64,000 nt of DNA from Chloroflexota bacterium. GTDB lineage: Bacteria > Chloroflexota > Anaerolineae > SpSt-313. The position numbers and the translations under genes were made by a program. The number at the start of each line of letters is the position of its first letter. Position 1 is the first letter of the stretch. Shown piece after piece: positions 1 to 7,012 of this stretch. Location: contig JAKPJZ010000059.1 of assembly GCA_029553955.1 (NCBI GenBank), positions 1 to 64,000 on the forward strand, in the 5' to 3' direction. Under the pieces are notes generated by a model. That model saw only the letters and a program-made list of their open reading frames with translations. It did not search any database and was not told the DNA's origin.

Positions 1-21
1 TCGGTCTTCCACGCTGATCAT
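1..21 (-). CDS. 5' end of a gene running off the left edge
   Basis: On the minus strand a GGAGG lies five bases before an ATG at 21-19, and seven codons (MISVEDR) are open to the window edge. This looks like a real translation start, but the product cannot be named from seven residues. Confidence 0.35.
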
Positions 22-651
22 CCTTTCCTCCGCCACCATGAACTTGGTCAGTCCATGATAGCAGATTTGGGCTCAGGTGGTTCCCTTTTCGATCATCAAA
101 ATCCGGCTGACTGGTTCCCTTTTAGGATATCAAAAACACCGCAAAGGGCGCCAAGAACGCGAAGGAGACGCCAAGAGAGGCCAAAGAATCCTTCCGCCAA
201 CAACTTCGCGCCGCCTTCGCGCTCTTGGCGTTCTTCGCGGTTCAAATGACTCGGCGTGGTGGGCTGAGTAGTTGCTCACGTCCAACAAAAAAGGGCAGGC
301 GCCGGCTTTCCACCGGTGCCCGCCCTCAGCGGCACCCTCGAGTCTGCTGCGTCCAGCCCGAACTGCGCGCAGCGCTCGCTATCCGATTGTAGGGGGCGAG
401 GCCATCCCCCGCCCCCGGCGAACCCATCGCCCGCCCGGGCCGCTTGAGCGACAGCACCCCACCGCCCACGGCCAGGGTCTCCCTCTGCCGGCAGCGCTCA
501 CCGCCCGCCGCAGCAGGTCCAGGCCAGTATAGCACACATGTTCTGCCATGTCAAGAGCCACATTCGCCCGCGCCGAGACCTGACACACCAATGCCCCTGG
601 CGGCGTATCGATTGGCAACAACTCGCTGAAGGCTGGGGAGCCTGAGCTCGA

Positions 652-772
652 GCTCGTAGTGCGCACGCCTGTGCGCCGTACCCCTCTGACGGCCAGGCAA
701 CGCTTATGCGAGCCCTCTGCGCCTGGACGGATTGGCGCCACGCCGGAGCGCACAGGCGTGCGCACTACGAGC
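652..772. repeat. 121 bp element with 25 bp terminal inverted repeats
   Basis: The left end GCTCGTAGTGCGCACGCCTG is mirrored at the right end up to position 772 (arms of about 25 bp, perfect by eye), enclosing about 70 bp. It could be a non-autonomous mobile element or a large hairpin. No target duplication is obvious. Confidence 0.6.
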
Positions 773-837
773 CTGCCGGCGGCGAACTGGTTCTTTGCCA
801 GGAAAGGCGGCCCAACCACCCGCCATGGAAATCGGTG

Positions 838-865
838 TGACAGGTTTCCGAAAACCTGTCAGGTC
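838..865. repeat. Copy of the CCTGACAGGTTT palindrome
   Basis: TGACAGGTTTCC followed by GAAAACCTGTCAGGTC. It is the leftmost member of the family concentrated around the transposase at 6.1-6.7 kb. The adjacent left flank (CATGGAAATCGGTGTGACAG) matches the end of the elements at 2883-3066 and 41046-41391. Confidence 0.75.
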
Positions 866-952
866 TGAAGGCACAGTCCCACGACCACTCTCGGCCAGAG
901 CGACGCTCTAGCCAATACCGCCATCTCGGGCTCTCTATACATGGCCAAACAC

Positions 953-1399
953 TCAGGCGCCACGCTCCCCGAACGTGAATCCTCGCACCTTCACGCCGTG
1001 TTCCCTGGCAACTTCAACCAGGTCCCTATCACACGTCAACAACTCGTACCCGTTCATGATTGCCACCTCGGCGATCAGGGCGTCATGAGTATTGTTTGCC
1101 TTCCCGCCGTTCCTGCGGTCGAGCTGGCGTTTCACCGCCCCATATATGGTTCCACTCCCCAGCTTGCAGTGGTTCAGCCTCGATACCCCCAGAACAGCCG
1201 TCTCGGTCGGAACGCACTCCGCGACCCTTTCGGCGAACTTGGTCAGCAGCCTCGTTCTTCGCTCCGCGTCAGGAGTCCGGCTGATCTCATCTACCTGGAT
1301 ATGAGTCGCCACATACTCCAGGTCATCGGGTAGATCCGCAGTCTGGATCCTGCCATCGACCAGCCAGTTGATGATGCAGGTGTCGACCATGCACTCCAT
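953..1399 (-). CDS. PIN-domain nuclease-like protein
   Basis: A protein of about 148 residues. The N-terminus has the PIN first strand with its acidic residue (MVDTCIINWLVDG). The C-terminal part has the paired signature HDALIAEVAIMNG...LLTCDRDL that supplies the other metal-binding acids. PIN proteins are usually Mg-dependent RNases, often VapC-type toxins. No antitoxin is visible next to it; the neighbour 22 bp upstream is a larger DUF5677-like gene on the same strand, so the two may be co-transcribed. I chose the ATG at 1399, just before the PIN core, because a GGGAG precedes it. An ATG at 1447 would overlap the upstream gene and add 16 residues unlike the family. Confidence 0.7.
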   Translation of the reverse strand: MECMVDTCIINWLVDGRIQTADLPDDLEYVATHIQVDEISRTPDAERRTRLLTKFAERVAECVPTETAVLGVSRLNHCKLGSGTIYGAVKRQLDRRNGGKANNTHDALIAEVAIMNGYELLTCDRDLVEVAREHGVKVRGFTFGERGA

Positions 1400-1421
1400 C
1401 AGGCCCAACTCCCAAGGCCCA

Positions 1422-2249
1422 TCATGTTTCCCTGACTCCCCTGGCACTCAACTCCATGCCCTGTTCAATCATATGCACAATCTTCGGGAAGCTGACCTTG
1501 TACCGCTCTATCCCACAGTCCAGGAACTCTCGCAAGTCACGAACGAAATCGTAGATAGCGGCGTGCCACGAGAGGCTGCTGGCATTCAACCCCTTCTGAA
1601 CGATCAAGGTCATAACGAGCAGCGTGTTCGACAGTACCGACCGATGATCAGGAAACGCCGGTGTTGGCTCCAGTTTGGTGGTCGTGTAAAAGTCCTCGCT
1701 CCCGTCGTCTGCCATAGGATGCACGTACCTCGAGGCAAAGTCGTACCCGTAGTAGTACAGGAACCCCAGGTTGAGCCGTTTGGCTACATCCTTTGCCCTG
1801 GGCCTGTGCCATACCGGAGGAGCCTTCAAGAGTCTGTCGGCTCGCTCTCTCACCTCCGGCGTTAGGCCGAGGATTCCTTCCTCCGTAGAGCCGCCAAGGT
1901 CCGGGTCACTCCGCGCCCAGTTCGCCGCTTTGTATTGCTCCAAGAAGGACCACTCCTCGAAAAGCTCAAACTCATTCTGCTCGTCAAGACAAGACAGGTG
2001 AAATAGCCGCTCCAGGAGGCAACGGAAGAGAACCCAGCAGTCCTGGTAGTCCTGGATGCTCCACAACTGGAACACCGCGCTGACCATCTTGTCTGCCCGC
2101 GCAATCAGGTTGCGGATCATCACGTCGCGGTCGGCCACCCTCTGCCGGGCGAACTCAAACAAGAGCATGCTCCAGATTCCATGGGCGATCTGGGCCACCT
2201 CCGCATATGACTCCACGGGCAGGTAGCTCTCGGGATTGATCTTCGGCAC
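1422..2249 (-). CDS. DUF5677-like hypothetical protein
   Basis: A largely helical protein of 275 residues. Conserved-looking features are a central WVLFRCLLERLFHLSCL segment and a C-terminal YVHPMADDGSEDF, which resemble DUF5677/DUF5678-type proteins of unknown function often found in defence islands and near mobile genes. I cannot assign a reaction. The start is GTG at 2249, preceded by GGAGGGAGCGGA. The open frame extends 43 codons further upstream, but that part is Arg/Gly-rich and lies in the repeat-bearing spacer. The PIN-domain gene follows on the same strand. Confidence 0.6.
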   Translation of the reverse strand: MPKINPESYLPVESYAEVAQIAHGIWSMLLFEFARQRVADRDVMIRNLIARADKMVSAVFQLWSIQDYQDCWVLFRCLLERLFHLSCLDEQNEFELFEEWSFLEQYKAANWARSDPDLGGSTEEGILGLTPEVRERADRLLKAPPVWHRPRAKDVAKRLNLGFLYYYGYDFASRYVHPMADDGSEDFYTTTKLEPTPAFPDHRSVLSNTLLVMTLIVQKGLNASSLSWHAAIYDFVRDLREFLDCGIERYKVSFPKIVHMIEQGMELSARGVRET

Positions 2250-3063
2250 TCCGCTCCCTCCAGACAACTCCCACTCCCGACGCACTACTCTGCTGCCGGC
2301 CGCCCCACAGATGCACCTCGGCACCAGCCCGAACCGGTATCGGCCCTCGGACACTCCGGCTGGCCGGTTCGCAACCACGCCTCACAGCCCCGACGGCCGC
2401 CCGTCACTCCGCCCCGACACCCGCCGGGCCTCGGCCATGCAGATGGACGACCGGACGCAGGCCCCCCAGGCGCGATTTCGAATCGCCGGCCCAGCGCCCG
2501 GTAGCCGTTGGGCTCGTATCCGGCTCACCCTCGCCCCAGCCAGTACCGCCAACCCTGTCTGCCCACCACAATCCGCGCCTCAAGCAACCGCCTCTGGCCC
2601 CCCTCGCCCCGCTCCGCCGTCAACTCTCTCCGGCCGGCCCAATTCCCCCCGGCGGGGGAACAGTAGGGGGCCTCCCAACCCGATTCCCCCTCGCAGGGCG
2701 ACGGGTAGCGAGGGGCCCACCCTCCAGCAAGCAGAGTCGTCCGTCGCTTGCGGCGCCAAAAGCGTCGGCTCTCTCCCGGCCTGCCCCTCGTCTCGGGCCA
2801 AATGCGGCTTGCCGGGTTGAGAAACGCTGGCCCACGCTCTGCCCCATCGCGTCCATCCCCAGACCTGACAGGTTTCCGAAACCTGTCACACCGTTCTCCA
2901 TGGCCCGCAATCCGGGAGCATGTTCTGGCAAAAACTCGGCCCAGCTCGCGCCGCGCCCGACGGACGATTTCGCCTCCTGCAGGGTAGGGGGGCCCAGCCG
3001 CGGCATAGGCAGGCCCCTGACGGAGTTTTTGCCAATCGCCTTCCTGCCAGGGAAATCGGTGTC
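2250..3063. other. Non-coding, repeat-derived spacer
   Basis: No gene is supported. ORFs here on both strands translate into Pro/Arg/Gly-rich sequence. The right half contains a CCTGACAGGTTT palindrome (2862-2888) and a small element (2883-3066) that shares its ends and internal AAAAACTCGGCCCAGCTCGC with a longer element at 41046-41391. Confidence 0.6.
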
Positions 3064-3066
3064 TCA
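2883..3066. repeat. Small element related to 41046-41391
   Basis: The ends read CTGTCACACCGTTCTCCATG and CCAGGGAAATCGGTGTCTCAG, forming imperfect inverted repeats. Inside is AAAAACTCGGCCCAGCTCGC, also present near 41095. It overlaps the very 3' end of hsdS by three bases. It is likely a deletion derivative of the same non-autonomous element. Confidence 0.5.
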
Positions 3067-4266
3067 GCTCTCCGCCCTCAACTCCCCCCGAAACGCCCGC
3101 CCCAGCAGCCCCTCAAACAACTGCTCCGCCTGCCGCAGCGCCTCCCGTTGCTGACCCCTCAGCCTCTCCTGCCTCCGAACCATGCTGGCGAACGCCCTCT
3201 GCTGATCCGGCGGCGGCAGCAGCACCGGGCACCGCTTCACCGTGCTCGTGCTGATCGTGTTCAGCCCGCTGGTCGTGTGGCTGGCCCTCCGGAAGTAGTC
3301 CCTCCCCGCCGCACTATTGATGAACCGGCTGAGGTACGTGCAATCGACCCTCTCACGGTCAACGCGCACCCGGATCAGGTGATTCTGGTGCACGCAGTCG
3401 TCAATGCCGCCGATCCAGACGGCGCATCGCCCAATCTCTTCGATGTTCCCATGCCCCTCGACGATGAGCAAGTCGTCGCAACGCAGCCTGACACGCTCCA
3501 GCTCGGCCCGCGTCAGTCCAATCATCTTGATCTCTGCTAGATCGAGAGCGTCCCGGTACACGTTGGCTACGCGTAGGTAAGGAGCCTTGAGGGGCAAGCT
3601 ATCCCGCCTGCTGCTCAGTTGCAGCCCGCCTTGCACCTCGCCCAACTCCCCCATCTTCGCCACAGGCCACCCCATCGGGTTGGCGACCGGCTCCCCAAAC
3701 ATCTCCACAAACACCGCCTGCACATACCCCTCGCTCAGCTCCAGCGCATACCGCCGCAGCCGGCGCAGGCGGTCCGCCTTGGCGAGGATGCCCGCGATGC
3801 GCTTCTGCTCAGCAAGAGGTGGAAGCGGGATGCGAAAGCCCTCAAAGATCTCCTTGCTGATCTCCAGAAACGTCGCGCCGCGGCCCAGGGCCACGAGCCC
3901 TGGCGTGAAGAACTTGAGTGCAAAGAACCCATAGACAGCGTCAAGGCGCTTGCTCGGAATCAGGCTCTTGAACCCCTGGTTCGTGCACAGGGGATATGCT
4001 GTGACCGCACAGTGGCCGATTGGCGCACGGCTGCTGAAGACGATGCTCCCAGCCGGGAGCATCCGTGTGGAGCAACTGTCGTAGCCGGCCTCCGTGATCT
4101 TGCGCAGCTCACCTCGCAAGTAGATGCCTGCATGGCCGGTCAGGTCAGCAGGCGTCAGCCAGGGAATCTCTCCACCCCAATAGTCCCTGTTGGTCGTATC
4201 CGGCGTAGAGCCCGACACCACCTCGCCGAGCTCGCCCAGCGGAACGAGATCAGCCCAGGAGCTCAT
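3064..4266 (-). CDS. hsdS: Type I restriction-modification specificity subunit HsdS
   Basis: A 400-residue protein with the two-target-recognition-domain layout of HsdS, each half followed by the family's helical spacer. TRD1 begins near WADLVPLGELGEVVSG and ends at PLPPLAEQKRIAGILAKADRLRR. TRD2 begins near PMGWPVAKMGELGEVQGG and ends at LLPPPDQQRAFASMVRRQERLRG. HsdS sets the sequence recognised by the HsdM/HsdR complex. The ATG at 4266 overlaps the end of hsdM by 17 bp, giving translational coupling. An upstream ATG at 4302 lies deeper inside hsdM and adds residues unlike the family. It is the last gene of the minus-strand operon hsdR-(transposase)-hsdM-hsdS. Confidence 0.9.
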   Translation of the reverse strand: MSSWADLVPLGELGEVVSGSTPDTTNRDYWGGEIPWLTPADLTGHAGIYLRGELRKITEAGYDSCSTRMLPAGSIVFSSRAPIGHCAVTAYPLCTNQGFKSLIPSKRLDAVYGFFALKFFTPGLVALGRGATFLEISKEIFEGFRIPLPPLAEQKRIAGILAKADRLRRLRRYALELSEGYVQAVFVEMFGEPVANPMGWPVAKMGELGEVQGGLQLSSRRDSLPLKAPYLRVANVYRDALDLAEIKMIGLTRAELERVRLRCDDLLIVEGHGNIEEIGRCAVWIGGIDDCVHQNHLIRVRVDRERVDCTYLSRFINSAAGRDYFRRASHTTSGLNTISTSTVKRCPVLLPPPDQQRAFASMVRRQERLRGQQREALRQAEQLFEGLLGRAFRGELRAES

Positions 4267-5977
4267 CCAGTTCCCTCGCCTCTCGTGCGATGGCACCCTC
4301 AAGTCTCAGCAGCCTCTCGATCGTCACCCTCGGCGCCACATGGTACCCCTCATCCGCCTCCACCTGCCGGTAGCGGCTCGCCGACAGGTCGTACTTGTTC
4401 GCCCTCACCTGCGCCTTCGTCACCCAGAACTGTCGCCCCAGCCGCTCCATCTGCCCCACCAACGGCGCCAGCTCCGCCTCCAGCTCTGCCAGCCTAGACC
4501 TGACAGGTTTTCGAAAACCTGTCAGGTCTCCGTCTCCAGCACCTGTCAGGTCTTCCTCCTCCCCTGCAATCGCCTGCTCGAACCTCAGCCGGTCGATCTC
4601 CGCCTCCAGCTCCAGCCGCTCCGCCTTCAGCGGCGCCACCTGCGCCCGCAGCGCCGCCAGCCGCGCCGCCCGCGCCTCCGCAAACGCCCCGTCGTGGCGC
4701 TGCCGCCAGCACGCCAGAATGTCGGGGATGTCGTTCGTCGCCACCGGCTGCCGCTTGTCGTCCAGCGAGAACCCGTCGTGCGCCATGTCGTAGAACCAGA
4801 TGCGCTCCGTCCGCGCCCCCCGCGTGAACAAGAGCACCGCCGTGCTCACCCCCGCGTACGGCTTGAACACCCCGCCCGGCATCGACACCACCCCGTCCAG
4901 CCGGTTCTCCTCCACCAGCTTCTTGCGCACCTCCACGTGCGCCCGGCTCGACCCAAACAGCACCCCATCCGGCACGATCACCGCGCAGCGCCCGCCCATG
5001 TCCAGCGCCCGCAGGATCAGGTGCAGGAACAAGAGCTCCGTCTTGGTCGTGTTCCCCGGCAGCGTCGGGCTCACGTCCCCCTTGTCCACCGCTCCTTTGA
5101 ACGGCGGGTTCATCAGGATGACGTCGTACGCCCGCGCCTCCTCGAACGCCTTCGCCAACGTATCGGCCCAGAAATACTGCGGCGCCTCGATGCCGTGCAG
5201 CATCAGGTTCATCGACCCGATCCGCAGCATCGTCATCCCCGAGTCGCTGTCGTAGCCCCGCAGCGCCTCCGTCTGCAAATACCGCCGCTGCTCCTCCGTC
5301 AGCAGGTCGCCCGCCAGGTTGTGCGGCCAGCCCGCCTCGTCATAGCTTAGGATTTCCGGCGACGTGTGCCGCTCCAGGATGTACTGGTACGCGTTCACCA
5401 AAAACCCCGCCGTCCCCGCCGCCAGGTCGCCGATGCGCTCCCCCGGCTTGGGGTCCGTCATCTGCACCATCAGGCGGATGATGTGCCGCGGCGTGCGGAA
5501 CTGCCCGTTGCGCCCCGCAATGCTCAGCCGCTCCAGCAGGTGCTCGAACAGGTCCCCCTGCACGTCCTGGTTCTGCGCCGAGATTTCCAGCTCGTCCACC
5601 AGCCGGCAGGCCTCGATCAGCAGGCTCGCCTTGCTGATCTTGAACTCGGCGTTCTGCATATGGCGCTCGAACGAGCTCCCCGCCCCGCCCAGGCTGCGGA
5701 ACCACGGGAACACCCGATCGCGCACATGCCCCAGCGCCTGTGCCCCCTCCAGGTGCCGCCAATACCCCCAGCGCATCTCCGCCGGCACCCGCGGCGTATA
5801 CTGCTGCCCACGCAGCCCCGCCAGCCGCTCCGCCTGGTTCTCCGCATCGTCCAGCCGCTTGAAAAAGATCAGATACGACAGTTGCTCAATCGCATCCAGC
5901 GGATTCGATAGCCCCCCAGACCACAACTTGTCCCACAGCCCATCCACCTGCGCCCGCAACTTCGGATCGCTGAGCAT
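4250..5977 (-). CDS. hsdM: Type I restriction-modification methyltransferase subunit HsdM
   Basis: A 575-residue N6-adenine DNA methyltransferase subunit. An N-terminal helical domain (LWDKLWSGGLSNPLDAIEQLSYLIFFKRLDD) is followed by the SAM-binding motif IGDLAAGTAGFLVNAY (canonical DPxxGTGGFL, with Ala-Ala here) and the catalytic NPPF motif in VILMNPPFKG. The C-terminal third is a coiled coil. Inside that coiled coil, residues encoded by about 4497-4552 (DLTGAGDGDLTGFRKPVRS) are a direct translation of the local palindromic repeat, inserted without breaking the frame. An AGGAGG five bases before the ATG supports the start. It overlaps hsdS downstream. The enzyme methylates the host site and, with HsdR, restricts unmodified DNA. 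Confidence 0.93.
   Translation of the reverse strand: MLSDPKLRAQVDGLWDKLWSGGLSNPLDAIEQLSYLIFFKRLDDAENQAERLAGLRGQQYTPRVPAEMRWGYWRHLEGAQALGHVRDRVFPWFRSLGGAGSSFERHMQNAEFKISKASLLIEACRLVDELEISAQNQDVQGDLFEHLLERLSIAGRNGQFRTPRHIIRLMVQMTDPKPGERIGDLAAGTAGFLVNAYQYILERHTSPEILSYDEAGWPHNLAGDLLTEEQRRYLQTEALRGYDSDSGMTMLRIGSMNLMLHGIEAPQYFWADTLAKAFEEARAYDVILMNPPFKGAVDKGDVSPTLPGNTTKTELLFLHLILRALDMGGRCAVIVPDGVLFGSSRAHVEVRKKLVEENRLDGVVSMPGGVFKPYAGVSTAVLLFTRGARTERIWFYDMAHDGFSLDDKRQPVATNDIPDILACWRQRHDGAFAEARAARLAALRAQVAPLKAERLELEAEIDRLRFEQAIAGEEEDLTGAGDGDLTGFRKPVRSRLAELEAELAPLVGQMERLGRQFWVTKAQVRANKYDLSASRYRQVEADEGYHVAPRVTIERLLRLEGAIAREARELDELLG
4497..4528. repeat. 32 bp palindrome inside hsdM, with a half copy at 4541-4552
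   Basis: A perfect palindrome, GACCTGACAGGTTTTC followed by its mirror, within the hsdM reading frame; the half copy ACCTGTCAGGTC follows 12 bp later. It matches the copy at 5990-6021 outside the gene, so it moved into or out of coding sequence as a unit. Confidence 0.9.
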
Positions 5978-5989
5978 ATGCCTCCTATA

Positions 5990-6104
5990 GACCTGACAGG
6001 TTTTCGAAAACCTGTCAGGTCTTCAAGCCCGAAACCCTGTCAGGTCTTCAGGCTCCGATTCCCCACGCCCCAGACCTGACAGGTCTTCAGAGACCTGTCA
6101 GGTC
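5990..6104. repeat. Cluster of REP-like palindromes between hsdM and the transposase
   Basis: Full palindromes lie at 5990-6021 (identical to the hsdM copy) and 6073-6104, with a half site near 6031-6046. They fill nearly the entire space between the 3' end of the transposase gene and the hsdM start. Confidence 0.85.
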
Positions 6105-6115
6105 TCCCGGTCTCG

Positions 6116-6745
6116 CTAATCAAAATCCTCTGGCGCCAGCTCCAGCGCCTCCCGATCCGTCATCTCCTGCTCATGCGCCGCCGCCAGGTCCGCCCGGCCG
6201 CCGAACCACTCCAGCACTTCCTCGCGTTTCAGCCGCGTCGCCTGCCTCGCCAGCAGTGTCTGGTACGACGAATACGGCCAGTCGCGGAAGTCCGCCACAA
6301 ACCCGTGCTTCTGCGGGTTCCGGTGGATGTACACCACCAGCCGCGCAAAGTAGGCATCCGAGGCCACCTCTATGCGACCGAACGGCCGCTCGAACAGCGC
6401 TCCCGTGCGCCCATACGCCTTGTTCACGGCCTTGGCGTACGCATTCAGCAGATTAGAAAAGTGCTGCTTCGCTAGACCTGACAGGTTTCGGAAACCTGTC
6501 AGGTCTGCCGGCGCGAGACCTGTCAGGTTTTCACCCAACAACACCTCCCTCACCCGCACCAGCACATGAAAGTGATTCCGCATCAAGCAATAAGCGAACG
6601 TCTCTGCCACCGGCTCGATGTAGTAGGCGTACAGCCTCAAAAAGTACCCATGGTTCCGCTCTTCGACAAAAATGCTCTCACGGTTGTTCCCGCGGCTGTA
6701 GACGTGGTAATACTTGCCCGGCTCCAGGGAGACGCTCTTGCTCAT
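6116..6745 (-). CDS. REP-associated tyrosine transposase (RAYT, Y1/IS200-like)
   Basis: A 209-residue protein of the Y1 transposase (Transposase_17/IS200-like) superfamily. It has the start motif YYHVYSRGNNRESIF, the metal-binding HUH motif NHFHVLV and the catalytic-tyrosine segment VVYIHRNPQKHGFV followed by WPYSSYQ. This is the single-domain RAYT type that mobilises or processes REP palindromes. Palindromes of one family flank it on both sides (5990-6104 and 6790-7002). A further copy lies inside the gene at 6475-6505, in frame, giving the insertion GENLTGLAPADLTGFRNLSG between the HUH and Tyr halves. I chose the ATG at 6745; the frame continues upstream to 6838, but that part is translated repeat. 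It splits the hsd operon. Confidence 0.9.
   Translation of the reverse strand: MSKSVSLEPGKYYHVYSRGNNRESIFVEERNHGYFLRLYAYYIEPVAETFAYCLMRNHFHVLVRVREVLLGENLTGLAPADLTGFRNLSGLAKQHFSNLLNAYAKAVNKAYGRTGALFERPFGRIEVASDAYFARLVVYIHRNPQKHGFVADFRDWPYSSYQTLLARQATRLKREEVLEWFGGRADLAAAHEQEMTDREALELAPEDFD
6475..6505. repeat. Palindrome copy inside the RAYT gene, with a half copy to about 6530
   Basis: GACCTGACAGGTTTC-G-GAAACCTGTCAGGTC, then a half site GACCTGTCAGGTTTT. It lies between the HUH motif and the catalytic Tyr motif and keeps the frame open. Confidence 0.88.
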
Positions 6746-6789
6746 CCTGCTCCCTCCGCTCGAACCCACCCCGCAGACCCAACCTCGCA

Positions 6790-7002
6790 GACCTGACAGG
6801 TCTCCGAGACCTGTCAGGTCTTCACGCCCACCTCCCACTCCGCCGCCAACCCCGTCGTCCCAACCTCGCAGACCTGACAGGTCTCGAAGACCTGTCAGGT
6901 CTTCAGGCCCGCTGTCAGGTCTCCACGCCGGCCTCCCACTCCGCCGCCAACCCCGTCGTCCTCACCTCGCAGACCTGACAGGTCTCGAAGACCTGTCAGG
7001 TC
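6790..7002. repeat. Three tandem REP-like palindromes between hsdR and the transposase
   Basis: Full copies lie at 6790-6820, 6871-6901 and 6972-7002, with a half copy near 6912. The centres are TCTCCGAGA or TCTCGAAGA instead of TTTCGGAAA. The second and third share about 50 bp of upstream flank (CGCCGCCAACCCCGTCGTCC), so this block grew by tandem duplication. Confidence 0.88.
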
Positions 7003-7012
7003 TCCACGTCCC

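Larger units (their letters stand above)
22..952. other. Non-coding stretch rich in small inverted repeats
   Basis: I see no convincing gene here; the short overlapping ORFs on both strands have repeat-derived, low-complexity translations. It holds a periodic hairpin of the CGCAAAGG/CGAAGG type (about 131-246), a 121 bp element with 25 bp inverted ends (652-772) and one copy of the CCTGACAGGTTT palindrome (838-865). Confidence 0.6.

Noticed and set aside
272..819. Overlapping ORFs of 60-146 codons on both strands at the left end
   Set aside because: No RBS, Pro/Arg-rich translations, several read through the inverted repeat at 652-772, and nothing resembles a known family.
4250..4302. hsdS start at 4302, giving a 52 bp overlap with hsdM
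   Set aside because: The first 12 residues are unlike HsdS; the ATG at 4266 has GAGGGAACTGG and gives the usual short overlap.
6746..6838. Upstream ATG of the transposase frame at 6838
   Set aside because: The added residues (EDLTGLGDLSGLRG) are translated palindrome, with no RBS; the family start is at 6745.
5990..7002. CRISPR array, because several near-identical 31 bp repeats occur in one kilobase
   Set aside because: The units are full palindromes with unequal spacing, some spacers are themselves duplicated, a gene lies between them, and copies occur elsewhere, even in coding regions.
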